64,000 nucleotides of DNA from Pectobacterium actinidiae (lineage in GTDB: Bacteria; Pseudomonadota; Gammaproteobacteria; Enterobacterales; Enterobacteriaceae). Under the pieces are notes generated by a model. It searched no databases. It saw only the letters and a program-made list of their open reading frames with translations, and had not been told where the DNA came from. The DNA lies in NCBI RefSeq assembly GCF_000803315.1, contig NZ_JRMH01000001.1:1-64000 (forward strand), in the 5' to 3' direction. Shown here piece after piece: positions 29,005 through 38,054 of the stretch. Made by a program: the position numbers and the translations under genes. Each line of letters starts with the position of its first letter. The first letter of the stretch is position 1.

Positions 29005-32000
29005 GTGAGGCGACTGCCCGGAATACTTATCATCACGGGTGCCACTCTTGTCGTGATGGTAGCGCTGTTAGTCAGCGGCTTAAGACTGGTGCTGCCACAG
29101 CTCGATCACTTCCGGCCACAGCTGGTGGCCTGGGCGCAGTCTGCGGCCGGTGTTCCGTTAGAAATCGGCTCGATGACGGGGCGCTGGGAGTCTTTTGGCC
29201 CCACGCTGGAAATTGAAAAGCTTCGCACATCCCTGCCTGAATCGGACTGGCAGGTTGACCGCATTACGCTGGCGCTGGATGTGTGGCAGTCGCTGCTGCA
29301 CGGGCGCTGGCAGTTTCGCGATCTCACGTTTCACCAGTTAAAACTGGATATTAATAGCCAATTTACCGGACAGCAGCAGGATAGCAAACTGATGGAGTCA
29401 GGAAAGGTTAGCGATCTTTTCCTGCGTCAGTTTGACCACTTTGACCTGCGTGATAGCCATATTACCTTTCTTACTCCTTCCGGTTCCCGCGCGGAACTGA
29501 GCATCCCGCAACTGACCTGGCTGAATTCCGACAAACGCCACCGAGCGGAAGGTTTGATCAGCCTGTCGAGTTTTAACGGTCAGCACGGTGTCGTGCAGAT
29601 GCGTATGGACTTGCATGACGATCAGGGGCTACTCAGCAACGGCACGTTCTATCTACAGGCTGACAATATCGATATGAAGCCCTGGCTCAGCCGCTGGATG
29701 AAAAACAATACCGGGCTGGAAAGTGCCGATTTCAGTCTGGCGGCATGGCTCAACGTCCGTGATGGTGACATCCACAGTGGCGATGTGCTCCTTAATCAGG
29801 GTACGGCGAACTGGGGTGAGGGAAGTGATGCGCATCGTCTGAATGTGGATGACATGACGCTGCACGTCAGCCGTCAGGAAAATGGCTGGCAGGTGGATGT
29901 TCCTGCACTAAATCTGGCAACGGATGGCGTCGCCTGGCCGCAAGGCCGGCTTTCCGCCCTCTGGCTGCCAAAAAATGAACACATGCTGGGGCCTGACAGA
30001 CAGGAAGAGTTACGCATTCGAGCCAGCAACTTAGCTCTGGAGCGGGTAAGCACGCTGCTTCCCCTGCTGTCCGGTACAACGCCAGAATTGAAAGCGCGCT
30101 GGGATGAACTGCAACCGACGGGCACACTCAGTAACGTTGCTGTGGATATCCCTCTGCAACAGCCGGAGCGAAGCCGCTTTCAGGCCAACTGGGAGGACGT
30201 GAGCTGGAAGCAGTGGAAATTGCTGCCGGGTGTTGATCATTTCTCCGGTTCTGCCCGCGGTAGTGCTGAACGCGGTCAGGTCAGTGTCGCGTTAAAGCAG
30301 AGCACGCTGCCCTATGTTGATATGTTCCGCGCGCCGTTGGAAATCAAGCAGGCCAGCGGCACGATAGACTGGCGTAATGATGCACAAGGTCTGTCGCTCT
30401 GGAGTCATGGGCTCGATGTGCAGGCGAAATCACTATGGGCTAACGGTGATTTCCGCTATGAACAGCCTGCCAAACAGGAACCAAAGCTGGATATTCTGGC
30501 GGGTATCCGGCTGACTGATGCAGCGGATGCCTGGCGCTATTATCCTGAACTGTATATGGGCACCGAGCTGGTGGACTATCTGAGTGGTGCGCTAAAGGGC
30601 GGTCGTGTCGATAACGCAACTCTGATCTTTGCTGGCAATCCGCAGCATTTCCCGTATACGCACAACGAAGGGCAGTTTGAAGTCTGGGTGCCAGTTAAAG
30701 AAGCCACCTTCGAATTTCAGCCGGGCTGGCCTGCGCTAACGCCGCTGGATATCAATCTGGACTTTGCCAACAATGGCCTGTGGATGTTTGCGCCACAAAC
30801 CTGGTTGGGCAAGGTGGAAGGCAAAAACATTAGCGCGGTCATTCCCGATTATGAAAAAGAGATGCTGCTCGTCGATGGCGAACTGGACGGTCCTGGGCCT
30901 GAAGTGGGGAACTATTTTAATCAGACGCCGCTGAAATCCTCTCTGGGTACGGCACTGGATGAGCTAAAAATTGGCGGGCCGGTGAAAGGGACGCTGCATC
31001 TGGATATTCCGCTTGCTGGTGACGATGTCCGCGCCAGTGGCGACATTACGCTGAACAATAACAGCTTATACATCAAGCCGCTGGACACCACGATTAAGAA
31101 TCTCACTGGTAAGTTCCGCTATGAAAACGGCAACTTACGCAGTGACACGCTTCAGGCGAATTGGATGAATCAGCCGATGGCGGTCAATTTCACGACGCAA
31201 GAGCACGCGAAGGCTTTTCTGGTGAATGTTGGCTTGCAGGGAGACTGGCAGCCTGCGCGTTTGCCTAGTTTACCGGCATCGGCAAGCAAAGCCCTGTCCG
31301 GCACGGCAAGTTGGAAGAGCACGGTTGCCGTCAACCTGCCGCATTCTGGTAAAACGACCTATGATGTTGATGTACAAGCTGATCTAAATAAAGTGAGTAG
31401 TCACTTACCTAATCCGTTAAGTAAACCCGCTGGCGAGAACCTGCCGCTGGACGTTAAAGCCAAAGGTGACCTGAATGGTTTTTCCATGCAAGGGCGAGTG
31501 GGCAAAGATAACCGCTTCAATAGCCAGTGGCTGCTGAAAGGCGACACTGTGACGCTGGCGCGGGCAAGCTGGCAGAACGCCGCAACGGTGGCTCCTGCAT
31601 TGCCAGAAGATTCCGCTCTGGTACTCGACCTGCCGCCGCTGGATGCTGAAAGCTGGCTGGGGCTTGTGCCTTCGCTGCGTGCTTCGACATCGGCAGAAGG
31701 GAAAAAAGCGCATAGTTCTCTTCGTTTTCCTGAATCCGTGACGCTACGGACGCCTGAGCTACAGTTGCTGGGGCAACAGTGGCACGATCTGGAAATCACG
31801 CGTAAAAATACGCTTGCAGGCAGTGAAGTACAGGCAAAAGGACGCGAAATAGACGGAACGGTTGAGATACCTAATCGCGGCATGTGGCGCAGCGACATCC
31901 ATTATCTTTACTACAATCCTCAGTGGAAAGGGAATGAAGCGACCAACCCGGTGGCATTAGCAGAGAAAAAATCGCCGCTAAACGACCCGAGCATCAGCTT

Positions 32001-32835
32001 TGAGGACTGGCCGTCGCTGGCGGTTAACTGTCGTCAGTGCTGGATTATCGGGCAGAATATGGGACATATTCAGGGAACGCTGCTGCCAGAAAAGGAAAAA
32101 TTAACGCTGACGGACGGTATCATTGATACGGGTAAGGCGCGTCTGACGGTAAACGGCACCTGGCAGGAAAACCCAGAAGGCGTGCGTACTGCGCTAAAAG
32201 GCCGCCTGACGGGAGACAGTCTGGAGCAGAACGCGAACTGGTTCGGCGTGGATTCTCCGCTGAAAGCCGGTTCTTTCGATGTGGACTACGATTTGTACTG
32301 GCGCGGTACGCCTTGGGCACCGGATATTGCCAGCCTGAGCGGAATATTGCACACGCGCATCGGTAAAGGTGAAATTGCCGAAGTCGGTACCGGTCAGGCC
32401 GGCCAATTGCTGCGTTTATTGAGCTTCGATGCCTTGATGCGTAAGCTGCGGTTTGATTTTAGCGATACGTTTGGTCGCGGATTTTATTTCGATTCAATTC
32501 GCAACACGGCATGGATTAAGGACGGTGTGCTGCATACGGATGATATGCTGATCGACGGGCTGGAAGCCGACATCGCGATAAAAGGCGATCTCGACCTCGC
32601 TAAGCGACAGGTCAATATGGAAGCGGTCATCGCCCCGGAGATTTCTGCGACGGTGGGGGTGGCGACTGCATTTGCCGTCAACCCGGTCGTGGGAGCCGCG
32701 GTGTTTGCTGCCAGTAAAGTGCTGGCTCCGCTATGGAACAAGATTTCGCTGATTCGCTACCAGATTTCCGGTAGCCTCGATCAGCCAAAGATTCAGGAAG
32801 TGCTGCGTGAGCCGAACAAGAAGAAGGGCGAATAA
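29005..32835 (+). CDS. yhdP: YhdP, AsmA-like phospholipid transport protein
   Basis: This 1276-residue protein has one N-terminal inner-membrane segment (about 7-30) and a very long periplasmic part that is predicted to form a beta-groove bridge. YhdP, TamB and YdbH move phospholipids to the outer membrane. It starts at a GTG with a perfect AAGGAG site; the first residues RRLPGILIITG match E. coli. A hydrophobic stretch near the C-terminus (VGVATAFAVNPVVGAAVFAA) is typical. It follows rng by 41 bases and is probably in the same transcript. Confidence 0.95.
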   Translation: MRRLPGILIITGATLVVMVALLVSGLRLVLPQLDHFRPQLVAWAQSAAGVPLEIGSMTGRWESFGPTLEIEKLRTSLPESDWQVDRITLALDVWQSLLHGRWQFRDLTFHQLKLDINSQFTGQQQDSKLMESGKVSDLFLRQFDHFDLRDSHITFLTPSGSRAELSIPQLTWLNSDKRHRAEGLISLSSFNGQHGVVQMRMDLHDDQGLLSNGTFYLQADNIDMKPWLSRWMKNNTGLESADFSLAAWLNVRDGDIHSGDVLLNQGTANWGEGSDAHRLNVDDMTLHVSRQENGWQVDVPALNLATDGVAWPQGRLSALWLPKNEHMLGPDRQEELRIRASNLALERVSTLLPLLSGTTPELKARWDELQPTGTLSNVAVDIPLQQPERSRFQANWEDVSWKQWKLLPGVDHFSGSARGSAERGQVSVALKQSTLPYVDMFRAPLEIKQASGTIDWRNDAQGLSLWSHGLDVQAKSLWANGDFRYEQPAKQEPKLDILAGIRLTDAADAWRYYPELYMGTELVDYLSGALKGGRVDNATLIFAGNPQHFPYTHNEGQFEVWVPVKEATFEFQPGWPALTPLDINLDFANNGLWMFAPQTWLGKVEGKNISAVIPDYEKEMLLVDGELDGPGPEVGNYFNQTPLKSSLGTALDELKIGGPVKGTLHLDIPLAGDDVRASGDITLNNNSLYIKPLDTTIKNLTGKFRYENGNLRSDTLQANWMNQPMAVNFTTQEHAKAFLVNVGLQGDWQPARLPSLPASASKALSGTASWKSTVAVNLPHSGKTTYDVDVQADLNKVSSHLPNPLSKPAGENLPLDVKAKGDLNGFSMQGRVGKDNRFNSQWLLKGDTVTLARASWQNAATVAPALPEDSALVLDLPPLDAESWLGLVPSLRASTSAEGKKAHSSLRFPESVTLRTPELQLLGQQWHDLEITRKNTLAGSEVQAKGREIDGTVEIPNRGMWRSDIHYLYYNPQWKGNEATNPVALAEKKSPLNDPSISFEDWPSLAVNCRQCWIIGQNMGHIQGTLLPEKEKLTLTDGIIDTGKARLTVNGTWQENPEGVRTALKGRLTGDSLEQNANWFGVDSPLKAGSFDVDYDLYWRGTPWAPDIASLSGILHTRIGKGEIAEVGTGQAGQLLRLLSFDALMRKLRFDFSDTFGRGFYFDSIRNTAWIKDGVLHTDDMLIDGLEADIAIKGDLDLAKRQVNMEAVIAPEISATVGVATAFAVNPVVGAAVFAASKVLAPLWNKISLIRYQISGSLDQPKIQEVLREPNKKKGE

Positions 32836-32891
32836 TGCCGTTAGGGCAGCGCAGTGTACTCAGCCGATTATCTGAAAAAGAGTGAAAAACT

Positions 32892-34337
32892 ATGAGCCTT
32901 TCGTTTGTCAGTGAGCAGTTACTCACCGCCAACAAATTGAATCTTGACGATCTCGCCGCTGTGCTGGGGTCGCTTAATGAGCGTCGACTGGACTATGCCG
33001 ACCTCTATTTCCAGTCCAGCTACCATGAGTCCTGGGTATTGGAAGATCGCATTATTAAAGACGGTTCTTACAATATCGATCAGGGTGTGGGTATCCGTGC
33101 GATTGACGGTGAAAAAACCGGGTTTGCTTATGCCGATCAGATCACGCTGAACGCATTGCACCAGAGTGCGCAGGCAGCACGCAGCATTGTGCGGGAACAG
33201 GGTACAGGGACGGCGCACACGTTGGGAGCGGTATCGCATCCTGCGTTGTATCCAACGTTGAACCCGCTGGATAGCCTGACGCGTGAGGATAAAATTGCTT
33301 TGTTGCAGCGTGCCGACACGGTCGCGCGTGCCGCGGATGCGCGGGTGCAGGAAGTGTCTGCCAGCCTGACTGGCGTGTATGAGCTGGTGCTGGTGGCGGC
33401 AACGGACGGCACACTGGCGGCGGATGTACGGCCGTTAGTCCGTTTGTCGATCAGCGTGCTGGTCGAAGCCGAGGGCAAACGTGAACGCGGCTCCAGCGGT
33501 GGCGGCCTGCGTGGCGGCTATGACTATTTCTGGGAAGTGACTGACGGTGAAGCGCGCGTTGACGCCTGGGCAAAAGAAGCGGTGCGTATGGCGCTGGTTA
33601 ACCTGTCGGCGGTGGCGGCACCTGCGGGGCCAATGCCTGTGGTGCTGGGGGCTGGCTGGCCGGGCGTACTGCTGCATGAAGCAGTAGGACACGGTCTGGA
33701 AGGTGATTTTAACCGTCACGGTACGTCGGTGTTTAGTGGACAGATGGGGCAACTCGTTGCGTCTGAACTGTGTACGGTGGTGGATGACGGCACGCTGACC
33801 GGGCGTCGCGGTTCGCTCTCCATGGACGATGAAGGCGTTCCAGGGCAATACAATATCTTGATCGAAAACGGTATTCTGAAAGGCTATATGCAGGACAAGA
33901 TGAACGCGCGTCTGATGGGCGTTGCGCCAACGGGCAATGGTCGCCGTGAATCTTATGCGCATTTACCGATGCCACGTATGACGAACACCTACATGCTGGC
34001 CGGGAAATCCACGCCAGAAGAGATTATCTCCAGCGTTGAATATGGCCTGTATGCGCCAAACTTTGGCGGTGGTCAGGTTGATATCACCCCTGGCAAGTTC
34101 GTTTTCTCGACATCTGAAGCATACCTGATCGAAAAAGGTCAAATCACCACACCAGTCAAAGGTGCAACGCTAATTGGTTCCGGTATTGAAGCGATGCAGC
34201 AGATCTCCATGGTCGGTAACGATCTGGCGCTGGATAAAGGTGTTGGTGTGTGCGGTAAAGAAGGGCAAAGCCTGCCTGTCGGCGTTGGTCAGCCTACACT
34301 GAAGCTGGAAAGCCTGACCGTCGGCGGCACCGCGTAA
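32892..34337 (+). CDS. tldD: TldD, metalloprotease subunit
   Basis: This 481-residue cytoplasmic protein forms a heterodimer with TldE (PmbA). The complex cleaves unfolded peptides and processes microcin B17 and the CcdA antitoxin. TldD carries the active site: [11 protein letters not shown] at about residue 260 supplies two zinc histidines. The partner pmbA is only 8.2 kb downstream here. The start has only a weak ribosome-binding site. Confidence 0.97.
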   Translation: MSLSFVSEQLLTANKLNLDDLAAVLGSLNERRLDYADLYFQSSYHESWVLEDRIIKDGSYNIDQGVGIRAIDGEKTGFAYADQITLNALHQSAQAARSIVREQGTGTAHTLGAVSHPALYPTLNPLDSLTREDKIALLQRADTVARAADARVQEVSASLTGVYELVLVAATDGTLAADVRPLVRLSISVLVEAEGKRERGSSGGGLRGGYDYFWEVTDGEARVDAWAKEAVRMALVNLSAVAAPAGPMPVVLGAGWPGVLLHEAVGHGLEGDFNRHGTSVFSGQMGQLVASELCTVVDDGTLTGRRGSLSMDDEGVPGQYNILIENGILKGYMQDKMNARLMGVAPTGNGRRESYAHLPMPRMTNTYMLAGKSTPEEIISSVEYGLYAPNFGGGQVDITPGKFVFSTSEAYLIEKGQITTPVKGATLIGSGIEAMQQISMVGNDLALDKGVGVCGKEGQSLPVGVGQPTLKLESLTVGGTA

Positions 34338-34365
34338 GTTGTGTTGATGTTTAAGAATCCTTTAG

Positions 34366-34519
34366 AACCGCGCCTTATGAGCGTAATACCGTTCACTTAA
34401 GCGTGGATTTAGGGGGAAACACGGTGATGAGGTTCCCGCAGGGATACCTCGCACCGTGGTAGCCCCCGGTACCTCGATTCATAAGCGATCGGCATTAGGC
34501 TTATGAGCGCGGTTTTTTT
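34366..34519 (+). ncRNA. Candidate folded RNA or repeat element ending in a T-tract
   Basis: An outer 8-bp stem (AACCGCGC 34366-34373, GCGCGGTT 34507-34514) leads into seven T residues. Inside are a long central hairpin at 34412-34467 (GGGGG, CACGGTG, GAGGT, TCCC arms, each with its complement) and a second hairpin at 34479-34506 (8 bp). CTTATGAGCG occurs at both 34374-34383 and 34500-34509, so the 34479 arm can pair with either copy. It lies 28 bases past the tldD stop. It may be a tldD terminator, a small RNA or a mobile repeat; no second copy lies in this window and I know no matching family. Confidence 0.55.
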
Positions 34520-34548
34520 CTGGATTGTCGATGTCGCGGAGCACGATA

Positions 34549-35142
34549 TCAGGATACCGCAGCAATGATCGATTTAAGCTGTTTGATGTGAATTTCGTCT
34601 CGCTGTACCAAAACATCTTCCTTAATCTTGAGAACAATGCCCTTCAGCAGGTCTGTTGTGCTGGAGATATTGGTCGTGGCTTTTAGTACGTCAATATTCG
34701 TCGCGACATGTCTGCCTTTAAGCGAAAGACGTTTCTCGGATTTTCCTTTTGCCAAATCACTTTGCAGAAAACGCGGAATGTCTTTTGCTGCTGTGTGGTC
34801 AGCCGCCAGCGTGTGCAGATAATATTTCATCAGTGTGGGAATAAAATCCGGTTCCCCACCCAATTCGCAACTTGCCAGATTCAGGATGTCTATCATGTGC
34901 GCGGGAACCCTGCTTTCCAACGCTTTACGCTGCACATCCAGTGCTTTCTTAATCATGGGCGTAGACTGATGGGGGATGATGGTAACATTCCCGCAGCGTT
35001 CGCAAACGCCAACCAAAACTTGTCTTACCACGCCGCTATTATCGCTGAATGGGACGTCTTTAAGTTGAAACGTCGCCGTTTCAAGTGACTGGCATGTGTT
35101 ACAGAGAGCGGATTGGGTATCGCCAACTTTGAAAATTTTCAT
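34549..35142 (-). CDS. MqsA-type zinc-finger antitoxin-like protein with unusual C-terminus
   Basis: The 197-residue protein begins with a zinc-binding domain of the YgiT/MqsA kind: CNTC at residues 14-17 and CERC about 33 residues later, with LKDVPFSDNSG between. In MqsA a helix-turn-helix domain would follow, but here 130 residues of another kind follow. Two segments, ESRVPAHMIDILNLA and KRLSLKGRHVATNIDVLKA, have a faint ribbon-helix-helix pattern. It starts 9 bases after the toxin-like gene, with its GAGG site overlapping that gene's stop. This is the toxin-first order of mqsRA. Role inferred. Confidence 0.65.
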   Translation of the reverse strand: MKIFKVGDTQSALCNTCQSLETATFQLKDVPFSDNSGVVRQVLVGVCERCGNVTIIPHQSTPMIKKALDVQRKALESRVPAHMIDILNLASCELGGEPDFIPTLMKYYLHTLAADHTAAKDIPRFLQSDLAKGKSEKRLSLKGRHVATNIDVLKATTNISSTTDLLKGIVLKIKEDVLVQRDEIHIKQLKSIIAAVS

Positions 35143-35151
35143 GTCATCGCC

Positions 35152-35448
35152 TCAGTGGTGGACGCTAATAAAGACACAATCCGGCTCGGTAAAATACCAT
35201 TTGATATACCACGGTATTCCCCGCTGGTGGCAGCGGATGATATGAACATCAATATGCGCTGCAAAATGATGGGGTGAAGAGGAGTAAGATGACCCCGAAG
35301 ATTGATAAATAATATCAATGAGTTCTGTTATTGATGTTTGTCCGGTTGCCAGCAAATTCTTCGTGCTGATATTCCTTCTGGCTTCATGCAGCACATTACC
35401 TGACTGCAAACAGGCAATAAGCTGCTTTTTGGCATCCTTGAATCCCAT
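35152..35448 (-). CDS. Small MqsR-like toxin candidate
   Basis: This 98-residue basic protein has an N-terminal helical part with LQSGNVLHEARRN and a C-terminal strand pattern WYIKWYFTEPDCVFISVHH that recalls the end of MqsR-type RNA-cleaving toxins. I cannot place it in a family with certainty. It is the first gene of a two-gene operon with the zinc-finger protein, just behind a palindromic operator, which is the layout of a type II toxin-antitoxin system. The start ATG has AGGTGAAGG upstream. The pair is inserted between tldD and aaeR, which are near neighbours in E. coli. Confidence 0.6.
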   Translation of the reverse strand: MGFKDAKKQLIACLQSGNVLHEARRNISTKNLLATGQTSITELIDIIYQSSGSSYSSSPHHFAAHIDVHIIRCHQRGIPWYIKWYFTEPDCVFISVHH

Positions 35449-35463
35449 CCTTCACCTATAATT

Positions 35464-35481
35464 GTACGAATTTATTCGTAC
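35464..35481 (-). promoter_or_regulatory. Palindromic operator of the toxin-antitoxin-like pair
   Basis: GTACGAA and TTCGTAC, perfect 7-bp arms around TTTA, lie 16 bases before the toxin-like ATG and overlap a possible -10 (TACAAT on the minus strand). The antitoxin-like protein is the natural candidate repressor. Confidence 0.65.
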
Positions 35482-35562
35482 GTTTTCCATGTAATTTTAC
35501 TTTCCTGAACGAAGGGAAGAGATATAACGCAAGGATGGTGGGATCGGGATGTGCTTTTTATG

Positions 35563-35593
35563 AAAGAGGGAAACGCCTCGCATTTTCCTCTTT
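35563..35593 (-). terminator. Terminator-like stem after aaeR
   Basis: An 11-bp stem with one G-T pair (AAAGAGGGAAA with TTTTCCTCTTT, 9-base loop) begins 8 bases past the aaeR stop on the minus strand. No clean U-tract follows. Confidence 0.55.
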
Positions 35594-35600
35594 GCAAAAC

Positions 35601-36536
35601 CTACTTTTTTTCCTCGCTATGATCCTGCCGATAGCCCTGATACGTCAGCGCGACGTTTTTGAAGTATTCCGTCATGTAGTTAATACAGACCTGTACTTTC
35701 AGCGGCAGGTTGTCTTTGCGGGTGTAGAGTGCGTAGACCGGACGCGGATCGGAGTGGTAGCGGTTGAACAGGATCTCAATTTCGCCGCGATTGATTTCGT
35801 CCACGATCCACATGAGCGGAACGTACGCGATGCCCGCACCGGCTTTGAGCCAGCGCACCAGCGTTTGCGGGTCGTTAGTGACAAAGCGTCCTTGTGGTGT
35901 GACGCGAGTCGAAATGCCTTCCGGGGCGATCAGCTCAAACTCGCTATCGGGTCGCACGCTGTATTCCAGCCAGGAAAAATTCACCATATCGGCTGGTTTA
36001 TCCGGCGTGCCGTGTTGCGCCAGATAGCTTTTCGCGGCACAGACCACCATTGGCATCGAGCCTAAGCGTTTCGAGAATAGGCTGGAATCCTGTAGCGCAC
36101 CGACGCGGATAACGATATCCAGCCCGTCGGCAATCAGATCGGGAGCCGGAATCCCGGTGACCAGATTGACGGACAAACCAGGGTATTCCTTCAGCATGGC
36201 GGCAGTCATGGTGGACAACACATTCTGCGCCATCGTAGAAGAACTGCCGATGCGCAGCGTGCCGATAGGCGTGTTGTTGAAAGCATAAAGTTGCTCATGT
36301 ACCTCATGAGCTTCATGCAACATGCGGCGACAGCCGTGGTAGTAAATTTTCCCCGCTTCCGTCAAACCAATGCTGCGCGTACTGCGATTAAGCAGCTTAA
36401 TCTGTAGTTCATCTTCAAGCTTGGTGACGGTCTGGCTGACGGCGGATACGCTCATCTGCAACTGGCGGGCGGCGGCGGTAAAAGAACCAAATTCCACCAC
36501 GCGGGCAAACACCGACATACTCTTTAGTCTTTCCAT
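35601..36536 (-). CDS. aaeR: LysR-type regulator AaeR
   Basis: This 311-residue activator has the LysR helix-turn-helix at about 18-37 (FTAAARQLQMSVSAVSQTVTKLE) and a C-terminal effector domain. In E. coli AaeR senses aromatic carboxylic acids such as p-hydroxybenzoate and activates the efflux operon aaeXAB, which is divergent here as well. The usual length is 309-310. A CRP-like box lies 18 bases upstream of its ATG. Confidence 0.93.
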   Translation of the reverse strand: MERLKSMSVFARVVEFGSFTAAARQLQMSVSAVSQTVTKLEDELQIKLLNRSTRSIGLTEAGKIYYHGCRRMLHEAHEVHEQLYAFNNTPIGTLRIGSSSTMAQNVLSTMTAAMLKEYPGLSVNLVTGIPAPDLIADGLDIVIRVGALQDSSLFSKRLGSMPMVVCAAKSYLAQHGTPDKPADMVNFSWLEYSVRPDSEFELIAPEGISTRVTPQGRFVTNDPQTLVRWLKAGAGIAYVPLMWIVDEINRGEIEILFNRYHSDPRPVYALYTRKDNLPLKVQVCINYMTEYFKNVALTYQGYRQDHSEEKK

Positions 36537-36554
36537 TATTCACTCTGGCTTAAA

Positions 36555-36570
36555 AGTGATTTAGATCACA
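36555..36570. promoter_or_regulatory. CRP-like binding site in the aaeR-aaeX region
   Basis: AGTGA-N6-TCACA matches 9 of 10 core bases of the TGTGA-N6-TCACA consensus. It is 18 bases upstream of the aaeR start and about 300 from aaeX, so it is more likely to act on aaeR. The rest of the 333-base gap 36537-36869 holds the two dyads noted separately and no gene. Confidence 0.6.
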
Positions 36571-36780
36571 CTATGTAGATAAGGTGATAATAAGCATCCA
36601 TAATATAGCCTATCCGATGGTTCTGGGCAGAACAGGGCCATTCAATGATTGTGTTTATTTACCCAATTAGAGTAATACGCTGATTTCCCATCGTTAGTCA
36701 GCCCCTGCTGACATCGCTATTCATTATTAACGCTATCCCATCCGTTGGCCGTCAGCCTGCGGGATGAAGCGCTTTTGTCT

Positions 36781-36797
36781 ATGCTGAACGTCAGCAT
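36781..36797. promoter_or_regulatory. Dyad, candidate AaeR operator
   Basis: ATGCTGA and TCAGCAT, perfect 7-bp arms around 3 bases, lie 73 bases before the aaeX start. A weaker dyad GTTCT-GGGC-AGAAC lies at 36620-36633. Either could be the LysR-type site, but neither shows a clean T-N11-A. Confidence 0.4.
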
Positions 36798-36869
36798 CAG
36801 ACGACATAATTTACCATCCGGTAGCGCACCTGCTCGTTACCGCTCTCTAATAGAAAAAAGGAAAAGAGG

Positions 36870-37073
36870 ATGAGTTCACTCCCGGTTATGGTGCTGTTTG
36901 GGCTGTCATTTCCCCCGGTGTTTTTTGTCTTGCTGGTATCGCTGACCCTGTTCTTTGTCGTGAACCGCCTGCTGCAACCGACGGGTATCTATGACTTTGT
37001 CTGGCATCCTGCGCTGTTTAACAGTGCGCTGTTCTGCTGTCTGTTTTATTTACTGTTCCGTTACGGTCTGTGA
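36870..37073 (+). CDS. aaeX: AaeX small membrane protein
   Basis: This 67-residue inner-membrane protein has two membrane segments and the DUF1656 motif [22 protein letters not shown]. It is always the first gene of aaeXAB; its own function is unknown. The length equals that of E. coli AaeX. The start has a GAGG site. The aaeA GTG start follows 7 bases after its stop. Confidence 0.94.
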   Translation: MSSLPVMVLFGLSFPPVFFVLLVSLTLFFVVNRLLQPTGIYDFVWHPALFNSALFCCLFYLLFRYGL

Positions 37074-37080
37074 GGTGTCT

Positions 37081-38046
37081 GTGAAAACGTTCTTTTTATC
37101 CTTGTTTAGACAGCAGGCCGTGCTGATCAAAAAACTGAGCCGCGTGGTCATCACGTTGGTGATTGTGCTGTGTGCGATTGTGGCAATCTTTCGTGTCTGG
37201 GCGTTCTATACCGAATCGCCCTGGACGCGTGATGCCAAATTTACGGCGGATGTGGTGGCGATCGCGCCGGACGTCAGCGGGCTGCTGACCGATGTGCGCG
37301 TTACGGACAATCAGCTGGTAAACAAAGGTGATGTGCTGTTTGTCATCGACCAACCTCGTTACCACCAGGCGGTGGCACAGGCGGAAGCGGATGTTGCTTA
37401 TTACCAGGCGCTGGTGACGGAAAAACGCCGGGAATCCGGGCGTCGGGCGCGGCTGGGCATCAGCGCAATGTCACAGGAAAATATCGATCAGTCCAGTAAT
37501 GCATTGGAAACCGCAACGCACCAGCTTGCTAAAGCGCAGGCGGTATTGTCACTGGTGAAACTGGAACTGGAGCGCACCGTGGTACGCGCCCCTGCTGACG
37601 GTTGGGTCACCAACCTGCATGTGCAAAGCGGTGAGTTTATCGAACGTGGTAATACGGCGGTGGCGCTGGTGAAAAAGGATTCGTTTTACCTGCTGGCTTA
37701 CATGGAAGAGACTAAACTTGAAGGTGTTCGCCGTGGCTACCGTGCGGAAATCACCCCGCTGGGTAGCGAAAAAATATTTTACGGCACGGTGGATAGCGTG
37801 GCGGCTGGGGTAAACAACAGCAGCAACAGTGCGAACACGAAAGGCCTGGCTAACGTGGATTCCAATCTGGAGTGGGTGCGTTTGGCGCAGCGTGTACCGG
37901 TAAAAATCCGTCTCGATCGACAAATGGGCGATCTCTATCCGGCTGGCACCACGGCGACCGTGGTGATCACCGGCGAGCAGGTTAACAACGACAAAAAACC
38001 GTCGCCGCTCATTCGCCTTCTCTATCGCCTGCGTGAGTTTGGCTAA
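37081..38046 (+). CDS. aaeA: Aromatic carboxylic acid efflux, membrane fusion protein AaeA
   Basis: This 321-residue periplasmic adaptor is anchored by one N-terminal segment (about 19-41) and joins AaeB to the outside. It has the HlyD-type lipoyl half [14 protein letters not shown], a short helical hairpin and the second half [19 protein letters not shown]. The frame extends upstream to 36991 inside aaeX, but the GTG at 37081 begins MKTFF with a GAGG site overlapping the aaeX stop, and it fits the E. coli length (310) with a slightly longer N-terminus. Confidence 0.94.
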   Translation: MKTFFLSLFRQQAVLIKKLSRVVITLVIVLCAIVAIFRVWAFYTESPWTRDAKFTADVVAIAPDVSGLLTDVRVTDNQLVNKGDVLFVIDQPRYHQAVAQAEADVAYYQALVTEKRRESGRRARLGISAMSQENIDQSSNALETATHQLAKAQAVLSLVKLELERTVVRAPADGWVTNLHVQSGEFIERGNTAVALVKKDSFYLLAYMEETKLEGVRRGYRAEITPLGSEKIFYGTVDSVAAGVNNSSNSANTKGLANVDSNLEWVRLAQRVPVKIRLDRQMGDLYPAGTTATVVITGEQVNNDKKPSPLIRLLYRLREFG

Positions 38047-38054
38047 GTGAGGCG

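Noticed and set aside
35535..36065. 176-codon open frame on the plus strand
   Set aside because: It is antisense to aaeR.
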